Shown here: positions 48,370 through 59,690 of the stretch, in pieces
Layout of the letters: each line of letters begins with the position of its first letter
Position numbering within the stretch: position 1 is the first letter of the stretch
DNA from: Tillus elongatus
Lineage: Eukaryota; Arthropoda; Insecta; Coleoptera; Cleridae
DNA length: 64,000 bases
Direction: 5' to 3'
Assembly (NCBI GenBank): GCA_964006375.1
Contig: OZ023266.1
Coordinates: 17,413,565 to 17,477,564 of the forward strand
Notes under the pieces: model-generated
Databases searched by the model: none
The model's input: only the letters and a program-made list of their open reading frames with translations
Told to the model about the DNA's origin: nothing
Translations under genes and position numbers: made by a program

Positions 48370-48850
48370 TTGAATGAAATTTGGTACAAAAGTTACCTCT
48401 ATAGACACTGTAGGTACGAGGTCGGTGCCAAAAATTCCCGGTCTGACATACATCCAGTAGATCCAGTATTGAAGACAATTGTCACAGGGGATGCAACTAT
48501 GGTTGTTTACTATGATCCTTTGTGCAAAAGGGAGTCGATGGAATGGATGCGTAAAGGAGAAGCACCGCCAAGAAAGTTCAAGGCCTGTCCGTCGACAAAA
48601 ATGTGATGACTATGATTTTTTTGGGACTGTGAGGGTTTTCTTCTCATATACTTTAAAGAAAGCAACGTCACAGTCAACGGGGCACATTATGCAGCATTTG
48701 TAACGGTTATGTTTTATTCATTACCGTAACTCTCTTGCTGACATAACGATAGCCTCAAAGAAACTTGAATAGGATCAGGTGGCTTCGTTATTGAACAACA
48801 ATTCAACGTTTCATTTAAGATTTGTGGAAAATTTGCTATTAATAAGCACC
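48370..48850 (+). pseudogene. Mariner DD34D-type transposase, central fragment
   Basis: VTGDATMVVYYDPLCKRESM, EWMRKGEAPPRKFKA, then in shifted frames DFFGTVRVFFS and HIMQHL correspond to the centre of a mariner transposase of the Mos1/SETMAR kind, around the first catalytic Asp (GD kept; the usual following Glu is Ala). It ends near 48710, about where the fragment at 50770 would begin. Confidence 0.7.
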
Positions 48851-48859
48851 GTCGTAGCG

Positions 48860-50640
48860 CTCCTACTGGAATATTTGCCTTAGGGAAAAGGTCCTTATTT
48901 ATTACAATTTCCTAGTGAAATATAGAGCCTGTTAAGGAATGAGAAGAATAGCGTCATTCTTAGAAATATAAAAATATCGATTTATATATTTAAAACGTAG
49001 TTCTCTGTGGTAAAGGCACAGATTAGGCATGGAAATTTCCAGAAGGTCTTAAGGGGAAATGTTGTCTTGTTGCCCAGACCTGCGCCAACCCTCACTATCA
49101 CACGTGGCTGTAGCCGTTGGAACTTCCAAACAATGGAGATTCGACAGGTCCGCGCACGATTCTAAAGCGTAGTACAATAAAACTGAAACGCGAAGATGCA
49201 AATGAGGAGATTCTCTCAGACAGGCGAGTGAAACGCAACGTCTTCATGGCATGTATACGTGGTGTAAATATTGTGCAAGTGCTTCAAATAGTTTGCGTTA
49301 GTTCCGTGATTGTAACAACCCGTTTAAAACATGATTAAACGAACTTTTTAATGCAGCGGCAGCTTGCTAACGCATTCTTTGTTGTAATTGCAGGGTTTCG
49401 GTTTCGGATTCAAGTTTACTTTTACATCCAAGTTCTCCGTACACCGTTACCGTTCAATTATACCTTAGTTGTTCAGATTCAGGTTTACCTTTAGGTCTAC
49501 CTTCAGTTATTTTCACATTCAAGTTCCATCCATTTGTCTACCTCACCCTTTGAGTGTGCATTTCAAGTATACTTTCTTGTCGCCACCCCCACAAGCTTCT
49601 ATGACAACTACTGTCTCCTCTCTTGGGGGTAATTAAGCGCCTATTGTAAGCGCTACATGCTGATGCTACCCCGGCACCTCTTAGGTTTCCGTTTGCAGGC
49701 AATCAACACCTGCTGGACTTCAGGCGAAGGCCTGACATCAGCCTGTGAACCGCTGGAAGTGCCAGTGCACTATATGTGAGACATTTACAACTTTCTTGAG
49801 TGATTTTTAAGACTTTATCCAGATATGAATTTTTCTACAGCCCCAGAATTTCTTATCAAATTGCAATATAATTTTTAACTCGGTCAAAATATAAAATCTT
49901 AATCAGTGAGATTGATCCTTATATACATATATTTTGTATTTTCTTTTTGTATGATGTCAAAAATGTAAATTAGAAAAACTAGTATGATAATTAATTGGTT
50001 AACATTTTGCTCACGAATCGTTAAACTTTCAACATGTTTAGAGTAATAAAAAAATAGCTTATAACCTTTCACTTAAATTACAGTTAATAATTACTTAATG
50101 TTCCAATATCTGAATTTTTCTCACACACCTATAAGAAAACAAAAACATCCTCTGGCCAAAGCAATTAATTAGAAATCATCTAATAAATTAAAATTAACAG
50201 CATTGGTAGATTTAATAATAGAAAAACCTTTAACCTTGCATTCAATATTTATTTTGCCTCTTTATAATGTACAACTTATATTTGATTTACCAGGATTCTT
50301 GATTTAGGTAACTCCGACATTATTAATTGATATCAATAAATTTAAATATTTTTGTTTTAATATATGTTTTAATTGAATAATTAATTCCTCAGTTAACCTT
50401 TCTCAATTGGTTGTGCTGTAACTGGAAATTCTTTATATCTATTATCTAGATTTCTTCAAACTAAGTAACGTAGTGCCGGTGTTTTGACTCGAAGATCTCA
50501 AAAATCTACGGCTTTGGGCAGAACAAGACTAAAGCTGAGTGAGTATTTGGTTATCTTTTCACCTTCAAACCAAATAGTGTCTTCTTTATCTTACAAAAAT
50601 AATAAATCTAAGAGATAAGTGCAAGTACGTTACGGTTTGG
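48860..50640. other. Unassigned stretch between two mariner fragments
   Basis: No recognised gene. It contains a G+C-richer segment (49080-49780). A 73-codon frame at 49117-49338 matches nothing I know. Confidence 0.35.
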
Positions 50641-50769
50641 GAGGTGATTATGGCCTCATTATTGACCGGATTTAGATCCAATTGAAATATGTGACGAGAT
50701 ATCAATTGCGGGCAAATATCAAATAAATACACTTGGGCTTTTAGGCTTAAATTGGCACACACTCCTGTA

Positions 50770-51130
50770 TAAATTACAACAAAATACTTGGGAGAAAAGA
50801 CGTGGGAAGCTGACCAAAAGCATTCGTTTGCTTCATGACAATGCACCCGCGCACACTCCTGGAATTACGCAAGCCGCAATTCGTGACAGCGGTATTGAAG
50901 AAAATGATCAGTCCAGATATGGAAATTTGAAAAAGGGCCTTCGCGGGCGCCACCTTAGTGACAATAACGAAGAGGTGATGAAAGATGCAGGGCATATGGG
51001 GAGAAACTGAAATAATATTTTTAGGCGTATTATTGAATTGTTGCTGAAACGACGTAATAAGTGCATTGATGTTAGGGGGACTATATCGAAAAATAAAATA
51101 ATTGTGAGTCTACGACGTTTTTTTCATGGT
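50770..51130 (+). pseudogene. Mariner DD34D-type transposase, C-terminal fragment
   Basis: YKLQQNTWEKRRGKLTKSIR, LLHDNAPAHTPGITQAAIRD (second Asp), then directly GNLKKGLRGRHLSDNNEEV. About 18 residues with the third catalytic Asp, normally just before NLKK, are missing. A shifted frame continues to KRRNKCIDVRGT near 51060. It would join the fragment at 48370 if the 2 kb between were an insertion. Confidence 0.75.
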
Positions 51131-51245
51131 CAGGCCAGGAAATTTTGGTGCTTACTTCGTGTATCATATAGCAAAATTTAAGGTTTTCTAGCTTATTCGA
51201 AGGAGAATTTTTAAAATTTAATGAAAATTCGCCACTAGCAGGAAA
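51130..51245. mobile_element. Degenerate miniature-element end
   Basis: AATTTAATGAAAATTCGCCA resembles the inner end of the GGACGC family; the outer GGACGC is not recognisable. Confidence 0.3.
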
Positions 51246-51458
51246 ATGAATATTGCTCGAAAACTTTTAAAATCATAAGTGCCACGTTTTGAAAATTGTT
51301 TCGATTTGGACACTTTAGAGGACTTACCACAAAATCAAGAAGAGATCAGAAGACTAAAATTTTTGATTTTTTTTTAGTGACGTCATATACCTTGAACATA
51401 TAATATACGACGTCATTAACAATTATCCCCGAAAACTCGTGTCAACATTGTATTATTT

Positions 51459-51516
51459 GGCCCGAGAACTGAACCTGCGACCTTTCGCTTTATAGACGAT
51501 GCTTATAAGACCCATG
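51459..51516 (-). pseudogene. tRNA-like 3' half (tRNA pseudogene or SINE remnant)
   Basis: On the minus strand AGCATCGTCTATAAAGCG, AAAGGTCGC and AGGTTCAGTTCTCGGGCC resemble the anticodon stem, variable region and T arm (B box) of a tRNA. The acceptor and D-arm halves are not recognisable. Confidence 0.4.
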
Positions 51517-51529
51517 TCTAAAAATAATA

Positions 51530-52950
51530 TGTTTTTAGCATCAGGCACAATATTTTGAAAATTTTATCCACAGATAAGAAAAATGTTTGGTGCACTCGGT
51601 TTATATAGGTACCTGTACCTACTGTACTAGGTATGTAAAAAAAATAACAAAATTATTTGGGTGATTTAGTTTTACTAGACCCAAGATTAATTTGAATATA
51701 TTTTATGTAGGTATAATATATTATTCCATTATAAATAAACCTACATAAATTTGTTTGAACCAAAGTTTCTACTTACATATATGTTACCTACCTAAGTTAT
51801 AGGTATAATTATCTACCTATTTTACATAAGAAAACTTTTTTATTTGTGGGTTGCGAGTACCTGTTTATGTAAATCATATTTATTGTGTTACAGGCATGAA
51901 ATCCGACCTGAACATTGCAACAGCTTTTTTCTTTTCTTACATAAAAACGTTCCTTACACTAACGATTTCATTGCAGGAAAAATGTAAGTAGCACAATAGC
52001 AAAATACATGCGGCTTTATTTTTATAAATTTGAACCAGGCAGTGAACGCGCGCTAACATGGCGACATAAAAAGCTCTCCCCCGTAACGCCGATTATCTAA
52101 ATTATCATCTTCGTTTCAAGGACACAGAAAATTGATTAGAACCGTCAATATATAAATTACTTTAAATTGGCTTAATAAAGTATGTTATCCTCCATAAAAT
52201 ACCCTGCTGCATTTAGTTATCTAACGGGACTACTTGTGTACACACAATTTACTATAGATATATTCATTATTAATGTTTTAATCTCGTAGACCTTCGTTTT
52301 ACCATAGAAAAATCGATACCATGACACGTGTAAGGTTTTCCGTTGAACTATTTTATTTTTTAACAGTTTAACAGTAAGTTTTTCATGTTATTAATTATAA
52401 AAATAGCTTACTATAGCTGCAACAATCTGATAATACATTTGAAATGTTTCACTTACCAGAAATTGTTGCTAATAATTCAAAATAAAAGGGATCTTTTGCA
52501 CAGGTTTGAACGCCGACAACGTTAAGTTTGAAGTGATCTAATCTTAACAAGCTGCGACTTATTAAATGTCCATTTCAAGTGAATGTTAAATGAATTGATT
52601 AAGGAGTTTGATCAATTTATTAACCGACAGAAACTGAATTGTTAATAACATTATGCTATTTGAATTTCTACCATACGAAAATAATTAGGTCATGCCCACA
52701 ACAATTTCATACGGTTGTCAAGTATGAAGATTGGAGTTATAAGAAATTAAAGCAGCTCAAAGTTAAATGGCATGATTTCTCAAAATATTCATCAAACATG
52801 TATTGACAGAAAATTACAAATTAAGTAAACCTTATAATAGAATATTTAATTATAAATGAAATAATTTAATTCCCGCCATTTTTTAAATTTATAACACGAA
52901 ACAAGTGATCTGAACCGCCATTTTATATAATAATTCTACGTCTTCCTCTT
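51530..52950. other. Unique-looking AT-rich DNA
   Basis: No gene or repeat recognised. It is possibly the 5' flank of the candidate gene at 53030. Confidence 0.35.
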
Positions 52951-53029
52951 CCGTTCTGTTCCGTCATGCGCGTTGAATTTTGTGTATTATTTCCGGTAAA
53001 CATTTTGTTCATGTGTCCAGAGAAAAACC

Positions 53030-53520
53030 ATGTATTTTGTTAGTTTAATGTAAGTAAAGCTTTGAAATGTAGTTAATATTAGCAGTGAGACCGCATTTGA
53101 ATGTTTATTTGTTGTAGTGATTGTGCATTGTTTAGTATTCATTTAAATCAGATTAATAAAATAAAGGTGTGTTAAGAGTTACCGGCAACCATCCATGGTG
53201 TGATACCTACTTGAGGCGTCTCTGCATTTGAGGTATATCGATAAATGTAACTTCATTCTGTTATTTCTCGATAACATCCTTAGTTTCATAGTTTCCATAA
53301 AAAGATTCCGTTCCCAGCAGATTATTTTGTGAAAACGTATCATTGTGGGACGCGGAAACTCTATTTTCTAAGTAGATCTATTTTCAGATCGTAATGGCGG
53401 TCTTTATCTACTGGTTTCATAATGCAAAGGATGTTTTTCTTATCTATTTGTTTTTTACTCTTAACGGTTTTATTTTTAGGTCGGAATATTCCAGGGCGGA
53501 TAGCCTTACAAGAAACATTG
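53030..53520 (+). CDS. Candidate first two coding exons of an unknown host gene
   Basis: Exon 1: an ATG at 53030 in good context (AAAACCATG) gives 20 coding bases before the donor GTAAGT at 53050. Exon 2: a T-rich acceptor ending TTTTTAG at 53479 gives 41 bases (53480-53520) and a donor GTAAAC. Spliced, the frame stays open and reads 20 residues ending MSEYSRADSLTRNI in phase 1. The region just upstream (52940-53010) is less AT-rich and could be a promoter or 5' UTR. I do not recognise the protein, found no convincing third exon, and both exons are very short, so chance is a real alternative. Confidence 0.33.
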
Positions 53521-54470
53521 GTAAACATTTTTGTCCATTATGATTTAAGTTTGAAAGCGGTTATTTTATAGAACGGTCAGAAATTCTTAAAATTCATAAA
53601 CTAAAAATAATTTTCTTGTTTTAGTTTCATCACAGACAATGGAATATTTGTGTCTCGAGTGTGTTATGTACACAAAATTATCTTTTTTTTGTCCTTATCC
53701 CCGCATCTCATTCTTGTCTATTCTTAGTTTTATTGTATTTCTCATGAGATAATCCCATATTGATTTTTAAACTCTTGGTGACTTCAAGCAATTTATTTTT
53801 TATGTTTAAAATAAGTTCATATACCTAATGGGTTGTTCAGTGTGATTGATTCTTGTCTGAGCTTACCATGTGTTTTCACGTCTTCTTTTACAACCTACCT
53901 AGTTACAATAAGTTTTTAATGTTAACGTGAAAAATTTGGTAGATCATTTTATTTAAAAAAAAAACTAATTATTTTCGGTTTGTTAAGATCAGAAATTTTT
54001 TTGATGTAAACTGACTAGAAAAGTATTTAGTATTAACCTAATATACTTTGCTGTAAGACTATAATGTTATCACATTTAACTATAATTTAGTCATTCCCTT
54101 TAATCCATCTACTTAAGTAAGATGCCATTTTATATTGGCTAGTTTTGTGTTTCTCTTGTATTGATTTTGTGTAGGGTTTCTTTCATAGCTATCAGTATTT
54201 GTATGACTAAGCTAAGAAATTTGATACTCGTTCACAAAAATAGCAGAGTTTTATCTGGAACTGTATATATTAGAAAATGTAGTTGAACATATTTCCTGCC
54301 AATGTCGCACACATTGTTTTTATTTAAATATGAGCTTTGAAACATAACATCCACTAAAAAAGCTATATTTAATGCTATATTGCAAAGGAAACTAAATTTT
54401 TTTAATAGAGTTTTTCGATAATTTTGCCGGTAAACTTGCAGATTATTACACAGTTGGCTTTCAGACAAAC
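53521..54470. other. AT-rich stretch, possibly intronic
   Basis: No exon that I can defend. The frame after an acceptor-like TTGTTTTAG at 53615 is open for about 40 codons but has no donor. Confidence 0.3.
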
Positions 54471-54489
54471 ATTCTTAGAGACATGGTCA

Positions 54490-55475
54490 GAACCACCCCT
54501 GTATGTATAAACCACAAGATAAATATTGTGGTTTCAATCCTCCAAGAAAGTTACGAGACCCAGAAGGGGTGCTGAGCAGGACAGACAAGATTATAAGCAA
54601 GTAAAACTGCTATGCACAATCAACCAAGGGTTGCGGTGCTATCGGGGCGGCAAGGCCGCGGACGAGCCCTGAGGGAACAAAAAAAAAAGTAAAACTGCCA
54701 AATGTGAAAGAATCGACTTATAGAAGTTCAACCAAACCTTTTTTCTTTCGTATTTTGCATTTATATTTCCTTTTAATCTTCCTTCCCGCCCAGCACCTGC
54801 AATCTGGGTGCTGGACGGGAAAGAAAATTAAAAGGAAATGTAAATGTGGAAAAAAAACAGCTTTGTCGAACCTATAAGTTTCTTTTTTCACATTTGGCAG
54901 TTACACTTCCTTATAATCTTGTTTACCATGCTCAGCACCCCTATTCACAGCGGGTTCTGAACTTTCTTGGGTGTTGAAACCACAGCATTTTTTCTAGTTT
55001 ATGCATACATAGATCATTCGGGAAAAAAATTCAAGCTGACATCACACTCTCTCATTTCTCCCCCAAAAGAACTCTGTTTCCCTAAATAAAAAGCTAGAGG
55101 AAGGCAAAACCAGATCAGGCTGTGCTTTCACAGAAGTTCAGTGAGAGAAACTCTAGCATGTTCGAAAAACAGACATCGCATCACCCCTCTTGTTTCATCT
55201 CGAAAGATGCCTGGTTCACCCAATTAAACAGCTAGGGGAAGAGAAAAGTACATTACAATGTGCTCTCCTAGAAGTTCCAGCGGAGCAGAAATTGCCTATC
55301 AACCGCCCCCACCCCTGACCAGCCATTTTGCATACCTCTGGGAAATCACCACATGGTAAAAATAGTATCAACATGCATGTGGACTGGTAAGCTTTGTCTA
55401 TCAGTTATTGGTTTATATAAAACTGACAATGGGATAATCTGCAAATTCACCATCTTGTTGTTTAAACCGGTAGGT
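54490..55475. mobile_element. Foldback DNA element, copy 1
   Basis: A palindrome centred near 54808 (CAGCACCTGCAATCTGGGTGCTG) has arms containing GTGGTTTCAA, CCAAGAAAGTT, GGGGTGCTGAGCA, AGATTATAAG and CTGCCAAATGTGAAA. The unpaired right part ends GCAAATTCACC at about 55475, the same as the copy at 62396. A short retroposon interrupts the left arm. The left outer end is not found. Confidence 0.75.
54611..54688 (+). mobile_element. Short G+C-rich retroposon with A-tail and target duplication
   Basis: A 68-nt body (TATGCACAATCAACCAAGGG to CCTGAGGGAAC) with a run of 10 A (54679-54688), flanked by a perfect 12-bp direct repeat AAGTAAAACTGC at 54599-54610 and 54687-54698. This is the signature of LINE-driven retroposition. 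The source RNA is unknown; a LINE 3' end or small RNA is possible. Confidence 0.85.
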
Positions 55476-55700
55476 TGCATTGGGGTTTGTCAAACCCCAC
55501 CTGTTGGATGCAGGGCTAAGATTCGTGGTTTCTTCTAATGTGCCCTGTTTCCACCGACAATTGGGGTTGAGTGTGAATAGCTCTGCTAGACTCCGCCTTT
55601 TCCTGATGCCGGTTGTGGGGTTGTAATAATAATTGATGATTAGTTAATAAAGGTGGTATTTATTTATTTAATTGCATGGTGTGTGATCTAGAGTTTCTTG

Positions 55701-56665
55701 GGGAACGGTCGGCTTAACTGCAACTACATATTAACGTTATTATAATAGGATAGGGCCTAAAAACAGTTGTACATACCTTAATAAAGTTAAACAATGTGGT
55801 ATATTTCGTTTTTAATAACCTTTCAATGATAAACACAATTAAAACGTTTAGATTTAATACAAAAACGTATATTTTTGTACCTGAGGTTATGACTGTTGTT
55901 TCGTTGACATGGAGATAGGCCTTGTTGTCAGTTTCAAGGCTATTTCCTTATTACTGGGTAGTATGTGTCATCTTTTTTCTTTAGGGAAATTTTATGTGGT
56001 AACAATGATTAATAAAACTTAAAAACGTTTCTTCTTTATCAGTTTGTTGCTATATTATATTATATTATTTGGGGAAAACAGCAATACAAAGCTGTCGCAG
56101 CATTACTAACCATATTGCTGAAATGTATTGACAATTGACAGCTAATGTGTTAGGTAATGAACAAATATATTAACACTGTTAGTTCACTGTTTTAGCTTTT
56201 ATTTAGACAAGGTGATGTGTTGTCAGGTCCAGAAGGTCAGGTCGGCAGGATTGTATGTAAAAAGCATTTGAGATCTTTTTATTACCTTAAAATATATTGG
56301 CAATTGACAGCTAATGAGTTAGGTAATGAATAAATATATTAACACTGTTAATTCACTGGTTTAGCTTTTATTTAGACAAGGTGAAGAACAGGTCGGCAGG
56401 ATTGTGTGTAAAAAGCATTTCAGATCTTTTATTTCGTTAAAGCGGCAACACGCTCTTGGAATTAGATATTAAATGTGACAACGCTGCTGAAAATTGACAG
56501 TTCAAAACGTGAAAATAGTGCATTTTTGAGAATTTAATTTCGCAATTAATCTGCTATTTATGGTTTTGTCGTATTTTTTTTTCCACATTACTCTGTGTTA
56601 CGTACTCTTTCTTGTGGTGTGCGCCGTTTTGCTAGATTCCGGTTACAGTTAAGTCGACCGTCCCC
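55701..56665. mobile_element. 965-bp non-autonomous DNA transposon, 24-bp TIRs, 8-bp TSD
   Basis: The left end GGGAACGGTCGGCTTAACTG and the complement of the right end, GGGGACGGTCGACTTAACTG, match over 24 bp with three differences. GTTTCTTG stands immediately outside both ends (55693-55700 and 56666-56673), an 8-bp target duplication. No transposase is encoded. 8-bp duplications are made by hAT, P and Merlin transposases, among others; I cannot assign it. Confidence 0.87.
56118..56445. repeat. Tandem duplication, about 165 bp unit
   Basis: ACAATTGACAGCTAATG...AACACTGTTA...GGTCGGCAGGATTGT at 56130-56285 repeats at 56302-56445, inside the 965-bp transposon. Confidence 0.88.
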
Positions 56666-56673
56666 GTTTCTTG

Positions 56674-57235
56674 CATTATGAAACCGGTTGGAAATTCACG
56701 CTTTGAAAAAATCGTTCTATTATTGCTTCCATTTAAAATTATCCTATAGGAGCTTCAATGTTGGAATAAAAAACACTTTTTATGCAGAAATTAATTGCTT
56801 TGATGATCAGAAATTTTATTCTCTCAGTTGATAATTATAAAACATGTTTGGTGTGAATTTTAAATATATTTTTAAGTTAAATAACTCATTGATACAATAA
56901 CAAACAAACAAAAAAGTTTGTTTTATACATTTCTTTTTAATCATCTTATAAGTGAAATTAATTTTTGAAAGCATCTGCATTAACAATCTATTAAATAATA
57001 CATTTAATATAATAGCTATAATAGTTCAAGTGTTGCGAATTGATGTAATAAAATCAGGGTGGACAAAACTAATGGTTTATTTCCTTTTATTCAAAGTAAT
57101 TGCTTTATATTATATTACACAGTTGTTAATTATTGTCTTGTGGCAGATGTTTTTATGTTTACATGTTCTCATACAGTGTGTTCATAAAACCAAACCTTTA
57201 TAAAAATGTTTATCAAATCTCGTTTCCGGTTTTAT
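56674..57235. other. AT-rich stretch without a recognised gene
   Basis: Nothing recognised; the 83-codon frame at 56952 is low-complexity and hydrophobic without support. Confidence 0.3.
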
Positions 57236-57249
57236 CACTTACAGCTATG

Positions 57250-57605
57250 CTTGTGGCTTGTATTGACACAGTTCGGCTGTACATCCTCGTCTTGGACTGC
57301 TACTGTTAAAATAATCATTTATTCAGATTATTTACAAAGACAGCCTGTATTGTAACATAAAGCATTTGTACAGTGCAACTGATTATTCCGAAGAAAAAAC
57401 ACATCACACTCAGTCCCTGCACACTGGTCACAGGTAATATGTAACCGATTCATGAAGTTTCCTAGACTCGGGGCAGCCACAATGTCCTTCGGCAGATTGT
57501 TCCAAGCATCACAATACCTATTGCCAAAGAAGCTCTGCCTATAACAGTAGGTACGTAACAGTTGCTTCCCAGGCTTGAACCAGTGTCCTCAAAGTACATG
57601 ACATA
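57250..57605 (-). pseudogene. LINE ORF2 C-terminus, minus strand
   Basis: A frame reads HWFKPGKQLLRTYCYRQSFF, GNRYCDAWNNLPKDIVAAPS and LGNFMNRLHITCDQCAGTEC. The RxxFFxxRxxxxWNxLPxxIVxAxS pattern is the standard tail of many insect LINE ORF2 proteins. It is a different family from LINE-1 and was probably a 5'-truncated insertion. Confidence 0.72.
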
Positions 57606-57884
57606 GACCATGTTAATTTATTGGTTTGTGATGTCACTGTTTTGAGTTTTTTTTTCTTCTTCAGTTTGTTGCTTGTGCTGTCACAATGTACTATATCTTA
57701 TTTTTCTTTACTCTTTGACTCTTTTTAAATTTCAAGGTGCGAGGTTGCACATGTAGTATTTTACACAAGGCGAGAGAGGAGTATTCCTAGACAATGACAT
57801 TAATTTAACATGGTATATTTCTTTCTGATAAAATACATGAAGTTTGATTGCAATAGGGGTCCCCTAGAAAAATTAGTTTAACTA

Positions 57885-58431
57885 TACTTTTCACCAGCTA
57901 ATCTCTATACCTTATATACTTCACAAATAAGACCAAACCTCGAATACTGCTCCCAGATCTGGGGTGCTGCTGCCGCTTCTACACTCGCTATCCTGGACTC
58001 CATTAAGAAGAGAGCTATATGTCTTATCGGTGACCCTACCCTCACCCAAAGGCTGCCATCCCTTGCCCACCGACGTGCCGTTGGTGACCTCTCTCTTTTT
58101 TATAGATATCTGCACGGGCACTGCTCAGAGAAGCTTTCTTCCATAGTTCTGTCATTAGCTGCCCCCAACAGATCTACCAGGGGAACAGAGCGAATGCACC
58201 CTTTTACTGTCCAGGTCACCAGACATATAACATCTTGTTATGCCGGCTCTTTAGGCCAGAGGACTTCCAAACTGTGGAATTCCTTGTCGGCACATGTTTT
58301 TCCTTATCTCCCGAACTGCCAAACCTTCAAGTCCAGAATTAACAAGTTGCCTCTTTCCTCCTTGTCGACACCCACGGTACGATAGTATTTAGGCTGTAAG
58401 CCCTCGTGGGTGTTGTTGATATAAAAAAAAA
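57885..58431 (+). pseudogene. LINE-1d: 3' end copy
   Basis: A strongly 5'-truncated sibling of LINE-1b. It begins TACTTTTCACCAGCTAATCT, codes the C-terminal region (IRPNLEYCSQIWGAAAASTL in part, then HPFTVQVTRH and SKLWNSLSAHVF) with a frameshift in the CT-run near 58090, and ends with the family 3' tail GTAAGCCCTCGTGG and an A-run at 58423-58431. Confidence 0.88.
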
Positions 58432-58689
58432 CTGACATTCAATTGGTTTTATAATTATACATTGGTTATGTATGGCTTTTTTAGTACTTTATGGTTTTCC
58501 TTCGCTACCAAGGATCTCTGCGGCCTGTCCATTAGCTAAAAGGTGGTCCTCCTAATTTACACCTCCAATCGTGTATGGTGTCCTGGGTCTGGTGAAATTA
58601 CACTGTTACAGGCCCCTTGAGTCTCGTGCCCCGAATCTAGTAAGAAAATTATGCACTGGTGTAGTAGGCCAGCCCAATATTAGCTCCTA

Positions 58690-59287
58690 CTTGGCACTTT
58701 TACGTTCCTGGCACAATCACTAGAATGCCCTTTAAATCTCTATCTTTAACAGTAATAGTTTTTCTTTTGCAGATTGTCTCAAGTAGCTTATTTGCTATGC
58801 TAACTCGTGTAGTTTTATATTTATAGAATTGTACAGGACGAGGAAACAGTTTTACCTCTTGTTGACCACCATTAGTCTTTTCCATCTTCTGTTTTCAACC
58901 TCTCAATTCACTGTTTTTAACCTAATAATCCTCCGGTACCACCCGTGATCTGTCGATTGGGTTGTTGTTATTAGCGGGTTGTCATCAAAAACGCTCCAAG
59001 TGGCACTTTTACCTTCCCGGCACAATCACTAGAATTCGCTTAAATCTTTATCTTTAAGAGTTATAGTTTGTTTTCTTTGCAAATTGTCTCACATAGCTTA
59101 TTTGCTATGCTAACTCGTGTACTTTTATATTTATAGAATTGTACAGGAGGAAAAAACAGTTCTACTTCTTGTTCACTACCATTATTCTTTTCTATTTTCT
59201 GTTTTCAACCTCTCAATTCACCGTTTTTTAACCTAATAATCCTCTAGTACCACCTGTGATCTCTTGAGTGGGTTGTCATTAAAAACC
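58690..59287. repeat. Tandem duplication, about 300 bp unit
   Basis: TGGCACTTTTACGTTCCTGG at 58690 and TGGCACTTTTACCTTCCCGG at 59000 start two copies, each containing GCTATGCTAACTCGTGTA and AACCTCTCAATTCAC and ending in a GGGTTGTCAT.AAAAAC block. Confidence 0.9.
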
Positions 59288-59690
59288 AGGGTTGCGAGAC
59301 TTCGTTTATTTCCCGGGATTCAACTTTTACTTTGCTAACAATTTTAGGCTCAGTTCAACGACTTCCACCAACATTTCCACAATGTCCGTAAGATTGATCT
59401 TCACTTTTGTATCTAAATATTATTAATTTTAACAAAATGTTGCAAAACAAATATTTCCTCTGCACAAAAATTTGGACATTTCTCTTGACAAATGAAATTT
59501 AAAAAAAAGTATTTTTGGATAATGGCGCATATCGTTGGGAAGGAGTGAAGATTTGAATCTGTGATGAACACTGATAAGTACAATTTAGACAATCCAATTA
59601 ATCACAATACAGTTCTTAGACCTCTCTTTGAGAATAAATGTGGCATAAGACAATTTCTGAACAACCAACTAAACCATTTAACAATTTATA

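Noticed and set aside
49117..49338. 73-codon frame starting MELPNNGDSTGPRTILKRST
   Set aside because: No homology recognised, no splice sites or neighbours that support it.
53480..53520. Resemblance of EYSRADSLTRN to the EYSRSGNPTRN stretch of cystathionine gamma-lyase exon 2
   Set aside because: Opposite strand and 53 kb from exon 1, only a handful of matches; treated as chance.
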